Source: Pseudolabrys sp035718275
GTDB taxonomy: Bacteria > Pseudomonadota > Alphaproteobacteria > Rhizobiales > Xanthobacteraceae
Reading direction: 5' to 3'
NCBI GenBank assembly: GCA_035718275.1
Contig: DASTHI010000017.1
Location: forward strand, 62,001 to 126,000
DNA length: 64,000 nucleotides
The notes below the pieces were generated by a model, which was not told the DNA's origin, did not search any database, and worked only from the letters and a program-made list of their open reading frames with translations. The position numbers were made by a program, and so were the translations under genes. The first letter of the stretch is position 1; each line of letters starts with the position of its first letter. This document shows, piece by piece, positions 1 to 7,851 of this stretch.

Positions 1-12
1 GTATTTTCCGGG

Positions 13-795
13 ATGGCGGCCATGAGCGCCTTGCTGGAAGCGCGCGGCCTCATGAAGCATTTCGGCGGGGTGCGAGCACTTGACGGCCTCGACATTGGAG
101 TTACGCGCAACGAAATCCTCGGCCTCATTGGCCCCAATGGCTCGGGCAAGACGACGTTCTTCAACGTGGTGACCGGCATCTATGCGGCCGACGCGGGCCA
201 GGTCATTTTTGACGCCACCGAAATCACCAATGCGAGTGCCCGTTCTGTGTACCAGGCGGGGATTTCGCGTACCTTTCAGCGCTCGCGACTCTCGCTGCCG
301 CTGTCGATCTTCGACAACATCATGATAGGTAATCACAAGCGCCTCAACCACGGGCTCTGGTTCAATCTCATCGACCGAAGCAAGTTCAAACGCGAACTGG
401 AACGCAATTACCACGACGCCAGAGCATTGCTGGAGGTGTTTGAACCCGGGCTTGCCGAGAGGATGTTCGAGCCGGTCGCAGGACTGCCGATGATCGATCG
501 ACGACGGATCGAAATCTGTCGTGCCCTGATCAGTGCGCCCAAATTGCTGTTGCTTGACGAGCCGTCTGCAGGCATGACGCACGATGAAACGGCCGAACTG
601 ATGGACGACATTCTGCTGGTTCGCGCCCGAAATGAGAACCTTACGATCATCATCGTCGAGCACGAGATGGGCGTTATCGAGCGTATTACGGATCGTTGCG
701 TGGTGCTCAATTTCGGTCGCAAGATCGCCGAAGGCCCTTATAGGGCGATCGCCGCTGATGCGCAGGTCCAGGAAGCCTATCTCGGAGCTGCATGA
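13..795 (+). CDS. Branched-chain amino acid-type ABC transporter ATPase (LivG-like)
   Basis: Cytoplasmic ATPase of a high-affinity amino-acid/amide ABC importer (LivG class). Walker A (GPNGSGKTT) is near residue 43, Walker B and its Glu (LLLLDEPSAGM) near residue 182, and an H-loop lies in IIIVEHEMG. The ABC signature is unusual: the family normally has LPYGxQRR, here it reads LPMIDRRR. An ATG at 13 and another at 22 are both possible starts; the 260-residue length is normal. It overlaps the next ATPase gene by 4 bases (ATGA), so the two are translationally coupled. The permease and binding-protein genes must lie upstream, outside the window. The family is certain; the substrate is unknown. 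Confidence 0.9.
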   Translation: MAAMSALLEARGLMKHFGGVRALDGLDIGVTRNEILGLIGPNGSGKTTFFNVVTGIYAADAGQVIFDATEITNASARSVYQAGISRTFQRSRLSLPLSIFDNIMIGNHKRLNHGLWFNLIDRSKFKRELERNYHDARALLEVFEPGLAERMFEPVAGLPMIDRRRIEICRALISAPKLLLLDEPSAGMTHDETAELMDDILLVRARNENLTIIIVEHEMGVIERITDRCVVLNFGRKIAEGPYRAIAADAQVQEAYLGAA

Positions 796-1505
796 TGGGA
801 GGACGTCTGGAGATCGAAGGCGTGTATACCGCCTATGACAAGGCTGACGTCTTGCAAGGTGTTTCGCTCGAGGTGGAGCCCGGACGCATTACGTGTCTGC
901 TAGGCTCCAATGGATCGGGCAAGACCACGCTCGTTCGATCGATACTCGGCCTTACGCCTCCGCGGGCAGGACGTATCGTTTTCGACGGCGCGGAAGTGAC
1001 GAATCTTCCCACGCACAAGATCATCGCGGCGGGTATTGCCTGCATTCCGGAAGGGCGGAAGGTCTTCCCCAAACTGACGGTCGAGGAGAATCTGCGCATC
1101 GGCGCCTACCAGGAACGTTCGGACGCGGTGACCTCCGCCCGTCTTGATGAAATCCTGCAGATATTTCCGCGGCTGGCCGAGCGACGCAGCCAATTGGCTG
1201 GCACCATGTCCGGAGGGGAGCAGGCCATGCTTTCGATTGGACGCGGGCTGATGTGTGCCCCCAAGCTGCTGCTGATCGACGAACCCTCACTGGGGCTTTC
1301 GCCCCTGCTCGTAAAAGAGAATTTCAAGATCATTCGCAACATCAACGAGAGGGGCATTACGGTGTTGCTGGTCGAGCAGAACGTGCATCAGACCCTGGCG
1401 ATTTCGCATCGCGGATTTGTTCTCTCGAAGGGCAGGGTGGCCGCCAGCGGCGCTCCTGCGGAGCTTGCTGCGCGTGAAGAAGTACGTGAAGCCTATTTCG
1501 GCTAG
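792..1505 (+). CDS. Branched-chain amino acid-type ABC transporter ATPase (LivF-like)
   Basis: Second ATPase of the same importer. Walker A is GSNGSGKTT near residue 38, the signature MSGGEQAML is intact near residue 139, Walker B is LLLIDEPSLGLSP, and the H-loop His is replaced by Gln in LLVEQNV, which is normal for LivF proteins. The 237-residue length is typical. It overlaps the preceding LivG-like gene by 4 bases and is followed after 3 bases by an M20 amidohydrolase, so all three are probably one transcript. This suggests that the imported compound, perhaps an N-acyl amino acid or a peptide-like amide, is hydrolysed by the downstream enzyme; that link is inference. Confidence 0.92.
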   Translation: MMGGRLEIEGVYTAYDKADVLQGVSLEVEPGRITCLLGSNGSGKTTLVRSILGLTPPRAGRIVFDGAEVTNLPTHKIIAAGIACIPEGRKVFPKLTVEENLRIGAYQERSDAVTSARLDEILQIFPRLAERRSQLAGTMSGGEQAMLSIGRGLMCAPKLLLIDEPSLGLSPLLVKENFKIIRNINERGITVLLVEQNVHQTLAISHRGFVLSKGRVAASGAPAELAAREEVREAYFG

Positions 1506-1508
1506 ACC

Positions 1509-2627
1509 ATGTCTTCTCCTGTCAGGCTCACCCAGGAACTGGTCCGCTTCAACACGATCAACCCGCCAGGCGCCGAGCGGCCCTGTGCCGAGCGCATCGC
1601 GTTTCTACTGCAAGAGGCCGGATTCAGAGTGGATGTACTTCCGTTCGGCGAGGGTCGTGCGCAGATCGTTGCCCAGATCGGCGGTGGGGAGATGGACAAG
1701 CCGCCAATCGCATTTACCGGGCACCTCGACACGGTGCCGCTGGGCATGCAGCCGTGGTCTGTCGATACGCACGCCGGAGAAATTGCCGACGGCAAGCTCT
1801 ATGGACGCGGTTCATCCGATATGAAGAGCGGTGTTGCGGCCTTCATCACTGCTTGCGTGGACCTGGCGGACAGATTGGCGGGCACGCCCGGTGTCGTTCT
1901 GCTTATCACGGCTGGAGAAGAAACCGGGTGCTCTGGAGCAAATGCGCTTGCCCAAATGCGCCTTCCACAGGCCGGCGCGCTGGTGGTCGCCGAGCCGACG
2001 GGCAATCGGCTGCTCGTCGGCCATAAAGGCGCGCTCTGGCTGCAAGCGGCGACTAGCGGCTTGACCGCGCATGGCTCGATGCCGGAAAAAGGGGTGAACG
2101 CCATCTACAAGGCGGCGCGTGCCGTCAAGGCATTGCAGGATTTCGATTTCAATGTCGCACGGCATGACGTGCTCGGCGCGCCGACCCTTAACGTCGGCAC
2201 AATTTCCGGCGGTCTGAACATCAATTCTGTTCCAGACAGTGCCGTGATCGGCATCGATATCCGCACCATCCCGAGTCAGGTCCATGGCAAGTTGCGCGAG
2301 CAACTTGCCAGCTACCTCGGTGAGGAGATGAGCCTCTCCTCTGTGCTCGACGCCCGCAGCGTCTGGACAGACCCTGGCAATCCATGGATGAGGCACGTAT
2401 CCCGCATCGCATCCCAGATCGGCGGAGCGGAGGATACGATTGGTGCGGCGCCGTATTTCACCGATGCTTCGGTTCTGACCCCGGCGCTCGGTTCACCTCC
2501 AACGGCGATCATCGGCCCGGGGGAACTGGCCTTGGCGCATCAGACGGACGAGTATTGCTTTGTGTCGCGCATCGAACAGGCGGCCGAAATCTATTCGCGT
2601 CTCATCCGTGACTGGTGTGGAATTTAA
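1509..2627 (+). CDS. M20-family metallo-amidohydrolase (ArgE/DapE/CPG2-like)
   Basis: Zinc-dependent hydrolase of the M20 family (acetylornithine deacetylase, succinyl-diaminopimelate desuccinylase, carboxypeptidase G2 relatives), 372 residues. Visible metal and catalytic motifs are GHLDTVP (His and Asp), GRGSSDMKSG (bridging Asp), TAGEETGCSG (catalytic Glu-Glu), VVAEPTG (Glu) and a C-terminal HQTDEYC (His). A central dimerisation insert, beginning around LTAHGSMPEKG, is present. It directly follows two Liv-type ATPase genes and probably processes the transported substrate. It ends 4 bases before the convergent membrane-protein gene. It could be an N-acyl amino acid deacylase, but the exact substrate cannot be read from sequence. 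Confidence 0.88.
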   Translation: MSSPVRLTQELVRFNTINPPGAERPCAERIAFLLQEAGFRVDVLPFGEGRAQIVAQIGGGEMDKPPIAFTGHLDTVPLGMQPWSVDTHAGEIADGKLYGRGSSDMKSGVAAFITACVDLADRLAGTPGVVLLITAGEETGCSGANALAQMRLPQAGALVVAEPTGNRLLVGHKGALWLQAATSGLTAHGSMPEKGVNAIYKAARAVKALQDFDFNVARHDVLGAPTLNVGTISGGLNINSVPDSAVIGIDIRTIPSQVHGKLREQLASYLGEEMSLSSVLDARSVWTDPGNPWMRHVSRIASQIGGAEDTIGAAPYFTDASVLTPALGSPPTAIIGPGELALAHQTDEYCFVSRIEQAAEIYSRLIRDWCGI

Positions 2628-2631
2628 AAGC

Positions 2632-4098
2632 TCACCGGTGCAGGCAAGAATAGATGCGGATGAGATCGCGGGCCGCGGCCGGCACGGCGCGTTGCGCATT
2701 AGCATTGGCTGTCGCGGTCTCACAGGAGAGCCAGAAGTAGTTTCCCGCAGGGTCGACAAGAAGCCTCGATGGCGCAAAGTCGGCTAAGACCACCGACAGA
2801 TATTCGATCGTCGAAAACCAGCCCAACTCCTTCAGATCGGGTGCGATTCGTTGCGATGAAACAAAACGCGGATCTCCCAACTCCGGATCCGAGGCTTGGC
2901 TTTGGGCAAGCGCTCTCACCGATGTCTTGTACTCGGTCCATTGGACGACGAATTTGGCTGTCTCCACGACGTAGATGATTGTCACGAGTACGAAGGCACC
3001 TGCGAGAGCTCGGAGCGCCTGTTTGCTTGACAGCAATCTCATGCCCCCCGACAGAACTTTGCTCTGAGCCAGTGACCCGTCGGCACGCAGCGCACAGAGC
3101 GCGGCAGCCGCTCCAAGCAAAGGCGTTATCAGAATCAGCAATGTCCGAAGGTAGTACCTGTTGCTGGCATGAACCCAATGGTCCAGTTTCAGCCAGTAGA
3201 CCAAGAGCGCAACAAGCATGATCACGGTTGCGGCGAGCTGGGCCGTTCGCAAGGAAAAGCGTTGCGAAAGCACGTAGAAAAGAACGCCATACGCGGCAAG
3301 CACGCACGCAAGTAGCAAGACGATATTGACCTGCAATAATGCCGGGTCGAAGAAGTGCAAAGCTGCCCGTTCAATAACCTCGGCGAAATAGCTGTCCGGG
3401 GGATAGGCGATCTTGATAACCGCCCATACAATCAAAGCGGTCGCGAGCGCCAAAACGGCGCGAACAAGCTTCGGATGGCGCAGCCCGCCAAAGCCCAGCG
3501 TCAGCACGATCGTAAACGCCAGCACCAGAGCAGCCTCATGCGTGAGCACAAGAGCAGTCATTGCGACAGAGAGTAGAATCAGGCCGGCAAGATTGTTCGA
3601 CGCGCAATGCGCGATCGTGAGCGCGGGCCAGAACAGAGTATGCGCGAACCACGTCTCGGTTGGAAAACCGAACACGAGCGGATTGAGCAAAGCCGTCGAG
3701 CCACAGGAAAAAGTAAAAAACACGCGATCGGAGGTCCGGTCCGTCGCAAACGTTGCGGCCAATCCAGCAAGCGGGGCGAGGTAGAACAGAAATCCGTAAA
3801 CGGCGATTCCGCCGTCAGGATTGCCGGTCAATGCCACAAAAAGCTCGGCTGGCCAAAGTGAGAGAAGAAAGACCGACACGCGGCCCGAGATATTGTGCCA
3901 GTGGAAGGCCCATACATCCCGCACAGCTACGGAATAGGAAAAAATCGCACCGTCGGCATAAAGCTGAAGCCTGTAGATGAGCGCGACGACCACGAACAGG
4001 ATCGCCCAGCACATTCCGGTTAAGACCGCCATGGCAACCAGCAGATCGCCTGGCGAGCGCGCTGGATGCCGGAGAATCTCGCGCGCTTTTCTAATCAC
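2632..4098 (-). CDS. Polytopic membrane protein of unknown function
   Basis: A 488-residue hydrophobic protein with roughly ten predicted membrane segments, starting with a cytoplasmic basic stretch and a long first helix (VLTGMCWAILFVVVALIY). It ends in a soluble tail of about 80 residues. The overall look recalls GT-C-type or undecaprenyl-linked membrane proteins, but no diagnostic motif is clear and no function is assigned. The GTG start overlaps the creatininase-family stop codon (GTGA), so it is translationally coupled to the ribA-like and creatininase genes and probably serves the same pathway, for example as exporter or membrane transferase. That role is inference. Confidence 0.75.
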   Translation of the reverse strand: MIRKAREILRHPARSPGDLLVAMAVLTGMCWAILFVVVALIYRLQLYADGAIFSYSVAVRDVWAFHWHNISGRVSVFLLSLWPAELFVALTGNPDGGIAVYGFLFYLAPLAGLAATFATDRTSDRVFFTFSCGSTALLNPLVFGFPTETWFAHTLFWPALTIAHCASNNLAGLILLSVAMTALVLTHEAALVLAFTIVLTLGFGGLRHPKLVRAVLALATALIVWAVIKIAYPPDSYFAEVIERAALHFFDPALLQVNIVLLLACVLAAYGVLFYVLSQRFSLRTAQLAATVIMLVALLVYWLKLDHWVHASNRYYLRTLLILITPLLGAAAALCALRADGSLAQSKVLSGGMRLLSSKQALRALAGAFVLVTIIYVVETAKFVVQWTEYKTSVRALAQSQASDPELGDPRFVSSQRIAPDLKELGWFSTIEYLSVVLADFAPSRLLVDPAGNYFWLSCETATANANAQRAVPAAARDLIRIYSCLHR

Positions 4099-4934
4099 GA
4101 ATTCGGCCGCTGGCGTTCCAAAAGCTGTTTGAGCACGCCGCCGGCTGCCTCGGTAATTTTTGCAAGCAAAGTTTCACCCAATTCCGCGGATGCGGCAGTG
4201 GCGTCTCCAATCACGCCAAGATCGGCGAGACGACCGTCATCCGTAGTCCAGGGCCAGGTGACCGCGGGGTCAAGAATCTTGGCGCGCACGGCATTCTCGT
4301 CCGGAACGGACCGCAGCTGGGCGATGCGCTCGCGCCGGACCAGATGCGGCGCCGCCGCAAGCATCATTGAGGTCTCGTTCCTGCCTGCATGAATTTCCGC
4401 AGCCACGGTTTCGGAGTCTGCTTCCGCCCACACGGCTGGATGCATTATGCAGACGTGTAGCCCGCAATCGGATCGCAGATCCTGGGCGAGCGCCTCCAGA
4501 ATTCCACGATTTCCGCCATGACCGTTGACGATGGCGAGGTTTCTTGCCGGCAGGCTCCGACGGATGCTGCGTCCGAGCTCGTGAACAAGCATCGTCATTC
4601 CCTGAACCGAGAGCGAGAGCGTGCCGGGGGCCCATTCGTGCTCTCGCGCGAGACCGATATTGAGAGTTGGCAGCAGCCATACGTCGTGAATGTCTCCCCA
4701 ACGAGCAACGATCCGACGTGCGTATTCCGTCGCCAGCACCGCATCCGTATTGAGCGGCAAATGCGGACCGTGCTGCTCGATCGAGCCGATCGGCAGACAC
4801 AGAATCGAGCTCGCCTTCAGGTGACTCTGAACGTCGAGATACGTCAGTTCACAAATCGAGCGGCTGGGGAAATCAGCGGCCATGATGTGCGTAGGCCCAA
4901 ATTCTTTGTCTTGGACACCACCGGGCAGGACCAT
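4095..4934 (-). CDS. Creatininase-family amidohydrolase
   Basis: Metal-dependent amidohydrolase of the creatininase superfamily, which also includes the archaeal FAPy deformylase ArfB and the mycofactocin peptidase MftE. Conserved metal-site motifs are present: GSIEQHGPHLPLNTD (Glu53, His55, Asp64), a central NGHGGN, and EIHAGRNETS with a Glu near residue 172. The usual length is about 250; here it is 279, or 262 if translation starts at the internal ATG at 4883. It lies 48 bases downstream of the GTP cyclohydrolase II gene on the same strand and overlaps the next membrane-protein gene. It probably opens a ring or cleaves an amide of a GTP-derived intermediate; the substrate is unknown. Confidence 0.85.
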   Translation of the reverse strand: MVLPGGVQDKEFGPTHIMAADFPSRSICELTYLDVQSHLKASSILCLPIGSIEQHGPHLPLNTDAVLATEYARRIVARWGDIHDVWLLPTLNIGLAREHEWAPGTLSLSVQGMTMLVHELGRSIRRSLPARNLAIVNGHGGNRGILEALAQDLRSDCGLHVCIMHPAVWAEADSETVAAEIHAGRNETSMMLAAAPHLVRRERIAQLRSVPDENAVRAKILDPAVTWPWTTDDGRLADLGVIGDATAASAELGETLLAKITEAAGGVLKQLLERQRPNS

Positions 4935-4982
4935 CGCAGCCTGCCGGACGCATTCCAGCTGCTGCTCTCAGACGCATTGAGC

Positions 4983-6113
4983 TTAGGACGGATTGGACAG
5001 CGAAGCCATCAGCTGATCGAGGCGGTGTCCGGCCCGTGCCGCTTTCGCCGCCATGTATCGCCTGTTGTCGGCGTTGATCGGTGCCTCGAGCGGCATCCGG
5101 CTTGCAATTTCTATTCCCGATTTCGACAGCCCGTCCAGCTTGGCCGGATTGTTTGTGAGCAAGACGATCCGGGTGCAATTGAGAATCTGGAGCATGCGGG
5201 CGGCGACCCCGTAATCGCGTTCATCGTCGTCGAATCCCAGGGTTGTATTGGCATCGACTGTGTCGAGTCCTTCGTCCTGCAATTGATATGTGCGCAGCTT
5301 ATTCGCCAAGCCGACGCCTCTTCCTTCTTGCGCAAGGTAAAGAACGACGCCGCCTCCGAGTTCTTCGATTCTCGCGATCGCGAGCTGAAGCTGGTCGCCG
5401 CAATCGCAACGCCGCGATCCGAAGACGTCTCCAGTCAGACAGGCCGAGTGCAGCCGCACAGGCACGGCATTGCTGAAATCGGGACGGCCGACAATGATTG
5501 CCGTCGAACTGCCGCCGAACGCATCGCGGAAAACTACAAATCGGGCGGGCGTTCCCGAATTCAGGGGAACGGAAGCCTCGCTTGCCGTTGCGAGTGATCG
5601 AATTGACTCGCTCGAAAACTGCCTGACCGCATCTGCGTCCACCGTGAGGATATCTGCCTCGCGTGGAATTGCGTCAGGCGGCATCTCGGCGGCCAACACT
5701 GCAGGCAATCCCTGCGATAATTTCACGAGCTGGATTGCGGCTGCAGCCGCACGCCCGGCAGGCTTTGCCTCTGGGATCCAGTTGCATCTCGGGTCGAGCA
5801 CGAGAGAGAGAATCGAATTCGCCCGTCCGATATTCGACAAAGGCAATGCCATTGGCGTGCGCGCATCAAGACCGAGTGCAATGGCTCTGCGCGCCGTGAT
5901 TATGAGACGCGGCCGATAGGGCGAACAGATTGCAACGAAATCCGCCAGCCGCTGATCGTCCAGACCTTCCACCGGCAGGACCAGCAGAGATTCTCCCGAG
6001 CTGATGATGTGAACTGGTCGGCGTCCGTGAAATTCCGCAAGACCGCGGCTGACGCTGACGTGTGCTTTGCTGCCAAACGATACGGGACTCACGCCAGTGC
6101 GCACTCTATTCAT
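4983..6113 (-). CDS. GTP cyclohydrolase II with degenerate N-terminal RibB-like domain
   Basis: The C-terminal half (about residues 190-376) is a complete GTP cyclohydrolase II, which opens GTP to 2,5-diamino-6-ribosylaminopyrimidinone phosphate, formate and pyrophosphate. The zinc ligands are Cys225, Cys236 and Cys238 (CLTGDVFGSRRCDCG); AQEGRGVGL, the Arg in DDDERDY and LLTNNPAK are intact. Tyr276 matches E. coli RibA Tyr105, a residue linked to releasing the deformylated product. The N-terminal part (about 20-165) resembles 3,4-dihydroxybutanone-phosphate synthase, but the acidic DDEDRENEGD motif is replaced by ISSGESLLVLP, so that activity is presumably lost. Its context suggests a dedicated paralogue for the surrounding cluster rather than the housekeeping riboflavin enzyme. 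Confidence 0.88.
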   Translation of the reverse strand: MNRVRTGVSPVSFGSKAHVSVSRGLAEFHGRRPVHIISSGESLLVLPVEGLDDQRLADFVAICSPYRPRLIITARRAIALGLDARTPMALPLSNIGRANSILSLVLDPRCNWIPEAKPAGRAAAAAIQLVKLSQGLPAVLAAEMPPDAIPREADILTVDADAVRQFSSESIRSLATASEASVPLNSGTPARFVVFRDAFGGSSTAIIVGRPDFSNAVPVRLHSACLTGDVFGSRRCDCGDQLQLAIARIEELGGGVVLYLAQEGRGVGLANKLRTYQLQDEGLDTVDANTTLGFDDDERDYGVAARMLQILNCTRIVLLTNNPAKLDGLSKSGIEIASRMPLEAPINADNRRYMAAKAARAGHRLDQLMASLSNPS

Positions 6114-6253
6114 TACAAAGTATCCATTCTTGACGCCCGCCAGTGTAAGAACACCGGGTGGTCTGTCACCATTCCGGTCGCAAATAGGCCGGATTTATGC
6201 CAGCCTGATGGCGCCCATCCATATGAAACGCAGTCACAGTGCTTTTAGCTGCC

Positions 6254-7081
6254 ATGGGATTAAGAAATTTCACTACTCATAACCCAAACAGCGGAAATGA
6301 TCACGGGCCGGAGGACCCGTGGATTGAGTTTAGCAATATTTTCCGCACTGGTGACCAGCCTCTTCCACCTCCGTGGGACCAGATTTTTGGCCCGCTCAGG
6401 TGTGGCGCGATCGACGACCTCGTCGTAGTGGGCCAGATCGGTCAGTCGCTTGATGGCCGCATTGCGACGGAAAACGGTCATTCGAAATACATCAATGGTC
6501 CGGCGGGGTTATCCCATCTCCACCGGCTACGCGCCCTTGTGGACGCGGTCGTGATCGGGGCAGGCACAGCCATTGCCGACGATCCGCAATTGACCGTTCG
6601 GCGCGTCCGCGGACTACAACCGGCACGCGTCCTGATTGATCCCAATGGCCGGATTGGCGGCGAAGCGAAAGTCTTCTGCAATGATGGCGCGCGGCGCCTC
6701 CTGGTCACGGCCGAAGGCGCTCCGGTGGAGGTATCGGCGGGCATCGAAGTCCTGCGGGTCTCCGCCTCCAATGGACAACTTTCACCAGTCGCAATTCTGA
6801 AGGCGTTGGCTGGTGCCGGAATGCATAGAATCCTGATCGAGGGAGGTGCCGACACCGTATCGCGCTTTCTCTCGGCGCGCTGCCTTGACCGGCTTCACGT
6901 GATCGTCGCGCCTATCATTCTGGGATCGGGCCGTCCCGGCATCGCTCTGCCACCGGTCGAACGTGCCGACCAGGCCATGCGTGTACCGATGCGCACCCAT
7001 GCGATCGAGGATGAGGTATTGTTCGACTGCGACCTCTCCAGTCAGCGCGTGGCGATCGGCGTGGCGAAGAAATCGATATGA
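6254..7081 (+). CDS. RibD C-terminal (reductase) domain protein
   Basis: NADPH-dependent pyrimidine/pterin reductase domain of the RibD_C / dihydrofolate reductase fold. Motifs seen: GQIGQSLDGRIA, a Ser-Lys-containing HSKYING, DAVVIGAGTAIADDPQLTVR and ILIEGGADTVSRF. There is no CMP-deaminase-type zinc domain; the first 60 residues are a low-complexity leader instead. The ATG at 6254 is chosen; an in-frame GTG at 6239 is an alternative. It is divergent from the ribA-like gene (140-base gap) and its 3' end overlaps the convergent methyltransferase by 40 bases. It probably reduces the ribosyl side chain or ring of the cyclohydrolase product, so a deaminase, if needed, must come from elsewhere. 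Confidence 0.87.
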   Translation: MGLRNFTTHNPNSGNDHGPEDPWIEFSNIFRTGDQPLPPPWDQIFGPLRCGAIDDLVVVGQIGQSLDGRIATENGHSKYINGPAGLSHLHRLRALVDAVVIGAGTAIADDPQLTVRRVRGLQPARVLIDPNGRIGGEAKVFCNDGARRLLVTAEGAPVEVSAGIEVLRVSASNGQLSPVAILKALAGAGMHRILIEGGADTVSRFLSARCLDRLHVIVAPIILGSGRPGIALPPVERADQAMRVPMRTHAIEDEVLFDCDLSSQRVAIGVAKKSI

Positions 7082-7851
7082 CCGACGCGAAGAGAGGAAA
7101 GGCCGGATTCCACAATCTGGCACCGGCGCGACAGCCATGAACTGATTTCGCGCTCGGGCAGGGCCCCAATTTCTCGCGCTGCCTTCGCCCAACCGACGAA
7201 AATTTCTTTCTGGATAGCGCCGTCCTGCGGGCCCATGACCCAGTCTGATCTTCCTTGCACGAGCCCGTAACCGACTGACTTAAATTTCTCGATCAGAAAA
7301 CGGGTGGCATCCGATCCGAGCGCGGGCCCAAATCCCTTGTCCGTCGCCTGATGCTCATTCACTGCGGCGACTATGGCCGGGTCCTGGCTATCTTCCGGGG
7401 CGATCTCGATGCGACCATCGTAAGTCAGCGCGGCGTAAAGCGGGATTGAACGCGCTGCGATTTCTACCGTCAGCCTTTCGGCCCATGGCTCCGATACCAG
7501 GTCCAGGAATGCCGTGGTCGTGACAAGATCGAGCGGTCCATCGAGAGCCAATTCGAGATCGCGATTGAGATCAAGGGTGAGCGCTGCGACATTGATGTTC
7601 TTCGCAAGCGTCATCGCGCTCGCCCGCCCGAGGAGCCCCAGATCATTGTCGACAAGTCGCCAATTCTGACGTGCGGGCAGGTGAGTGCCGAGTGCCCGCA
7701 GAGTTGAACCGGTGCCGCACGCCAGATCGGTGATGTGAACCGTTTGTAGGGGATTGAGGCAGTCGATCACCGCACGAACAACTTCAGGATTGCGCGCGCG
7801 CAGATCGTGAGGTTCGCGCCGCGCCAGCCAATCGGCCGAAAATCCGCTCAT
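7042..7851 (-). CDS. Class I SAM-dependent methyltransferase
   Basis: A 269-residue protein with a Rossmann-type AdoMet-binding motif I (DLACGTGSTLRALG, about residues 48-61), an acidic motif II (LVDND) and a post-I strand (LDLVTTTAFLDLV). The ATG at 7851 overlaps the stop of the upstream glycosyltransferase (ATGA), giving translational coupling; an upstream in-frame start at 7899 is less likely. It is last in a minus-strand operon dehydrogenase - PTPS-like - glycosyltransferase - methyltransferase. In this setting it probably methylates a pteridine/pyrimidine or its sugar. The acceptor cannot be deduced. Confidence 0.85.
   Translation of the reverse strand: MSGFSADWLARREPHDLRARNPEVVRAVIDCLNPLQTVHITDLACGTGSTLRALGTHLPARQNWRLVDNDLGLLGRASAMTLAKNINVAALTLDLNRDLELALDGPLDLVTTTAFLDLVSEPWAERLTVEIAARSIPLYAALTYDGRIEIAPEDSQDPAIVAAVNEHQATDKGFGPALGSDATRFLIEKFKSVGYGLVQGRSDWVMGPQDGAIQKEIFVGWAKAAREIGALPEREISSWLSRRCQIVESGLSSLRVGHIDFFATPIATR

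Noticed and set aside
6114..6253. FMN or other riboswitch between the ribA-like and ribD-like genes
   Set aside because: At 140 bases between divergent genes there is little room and I could not find the conserved FMN-aptamer segments.
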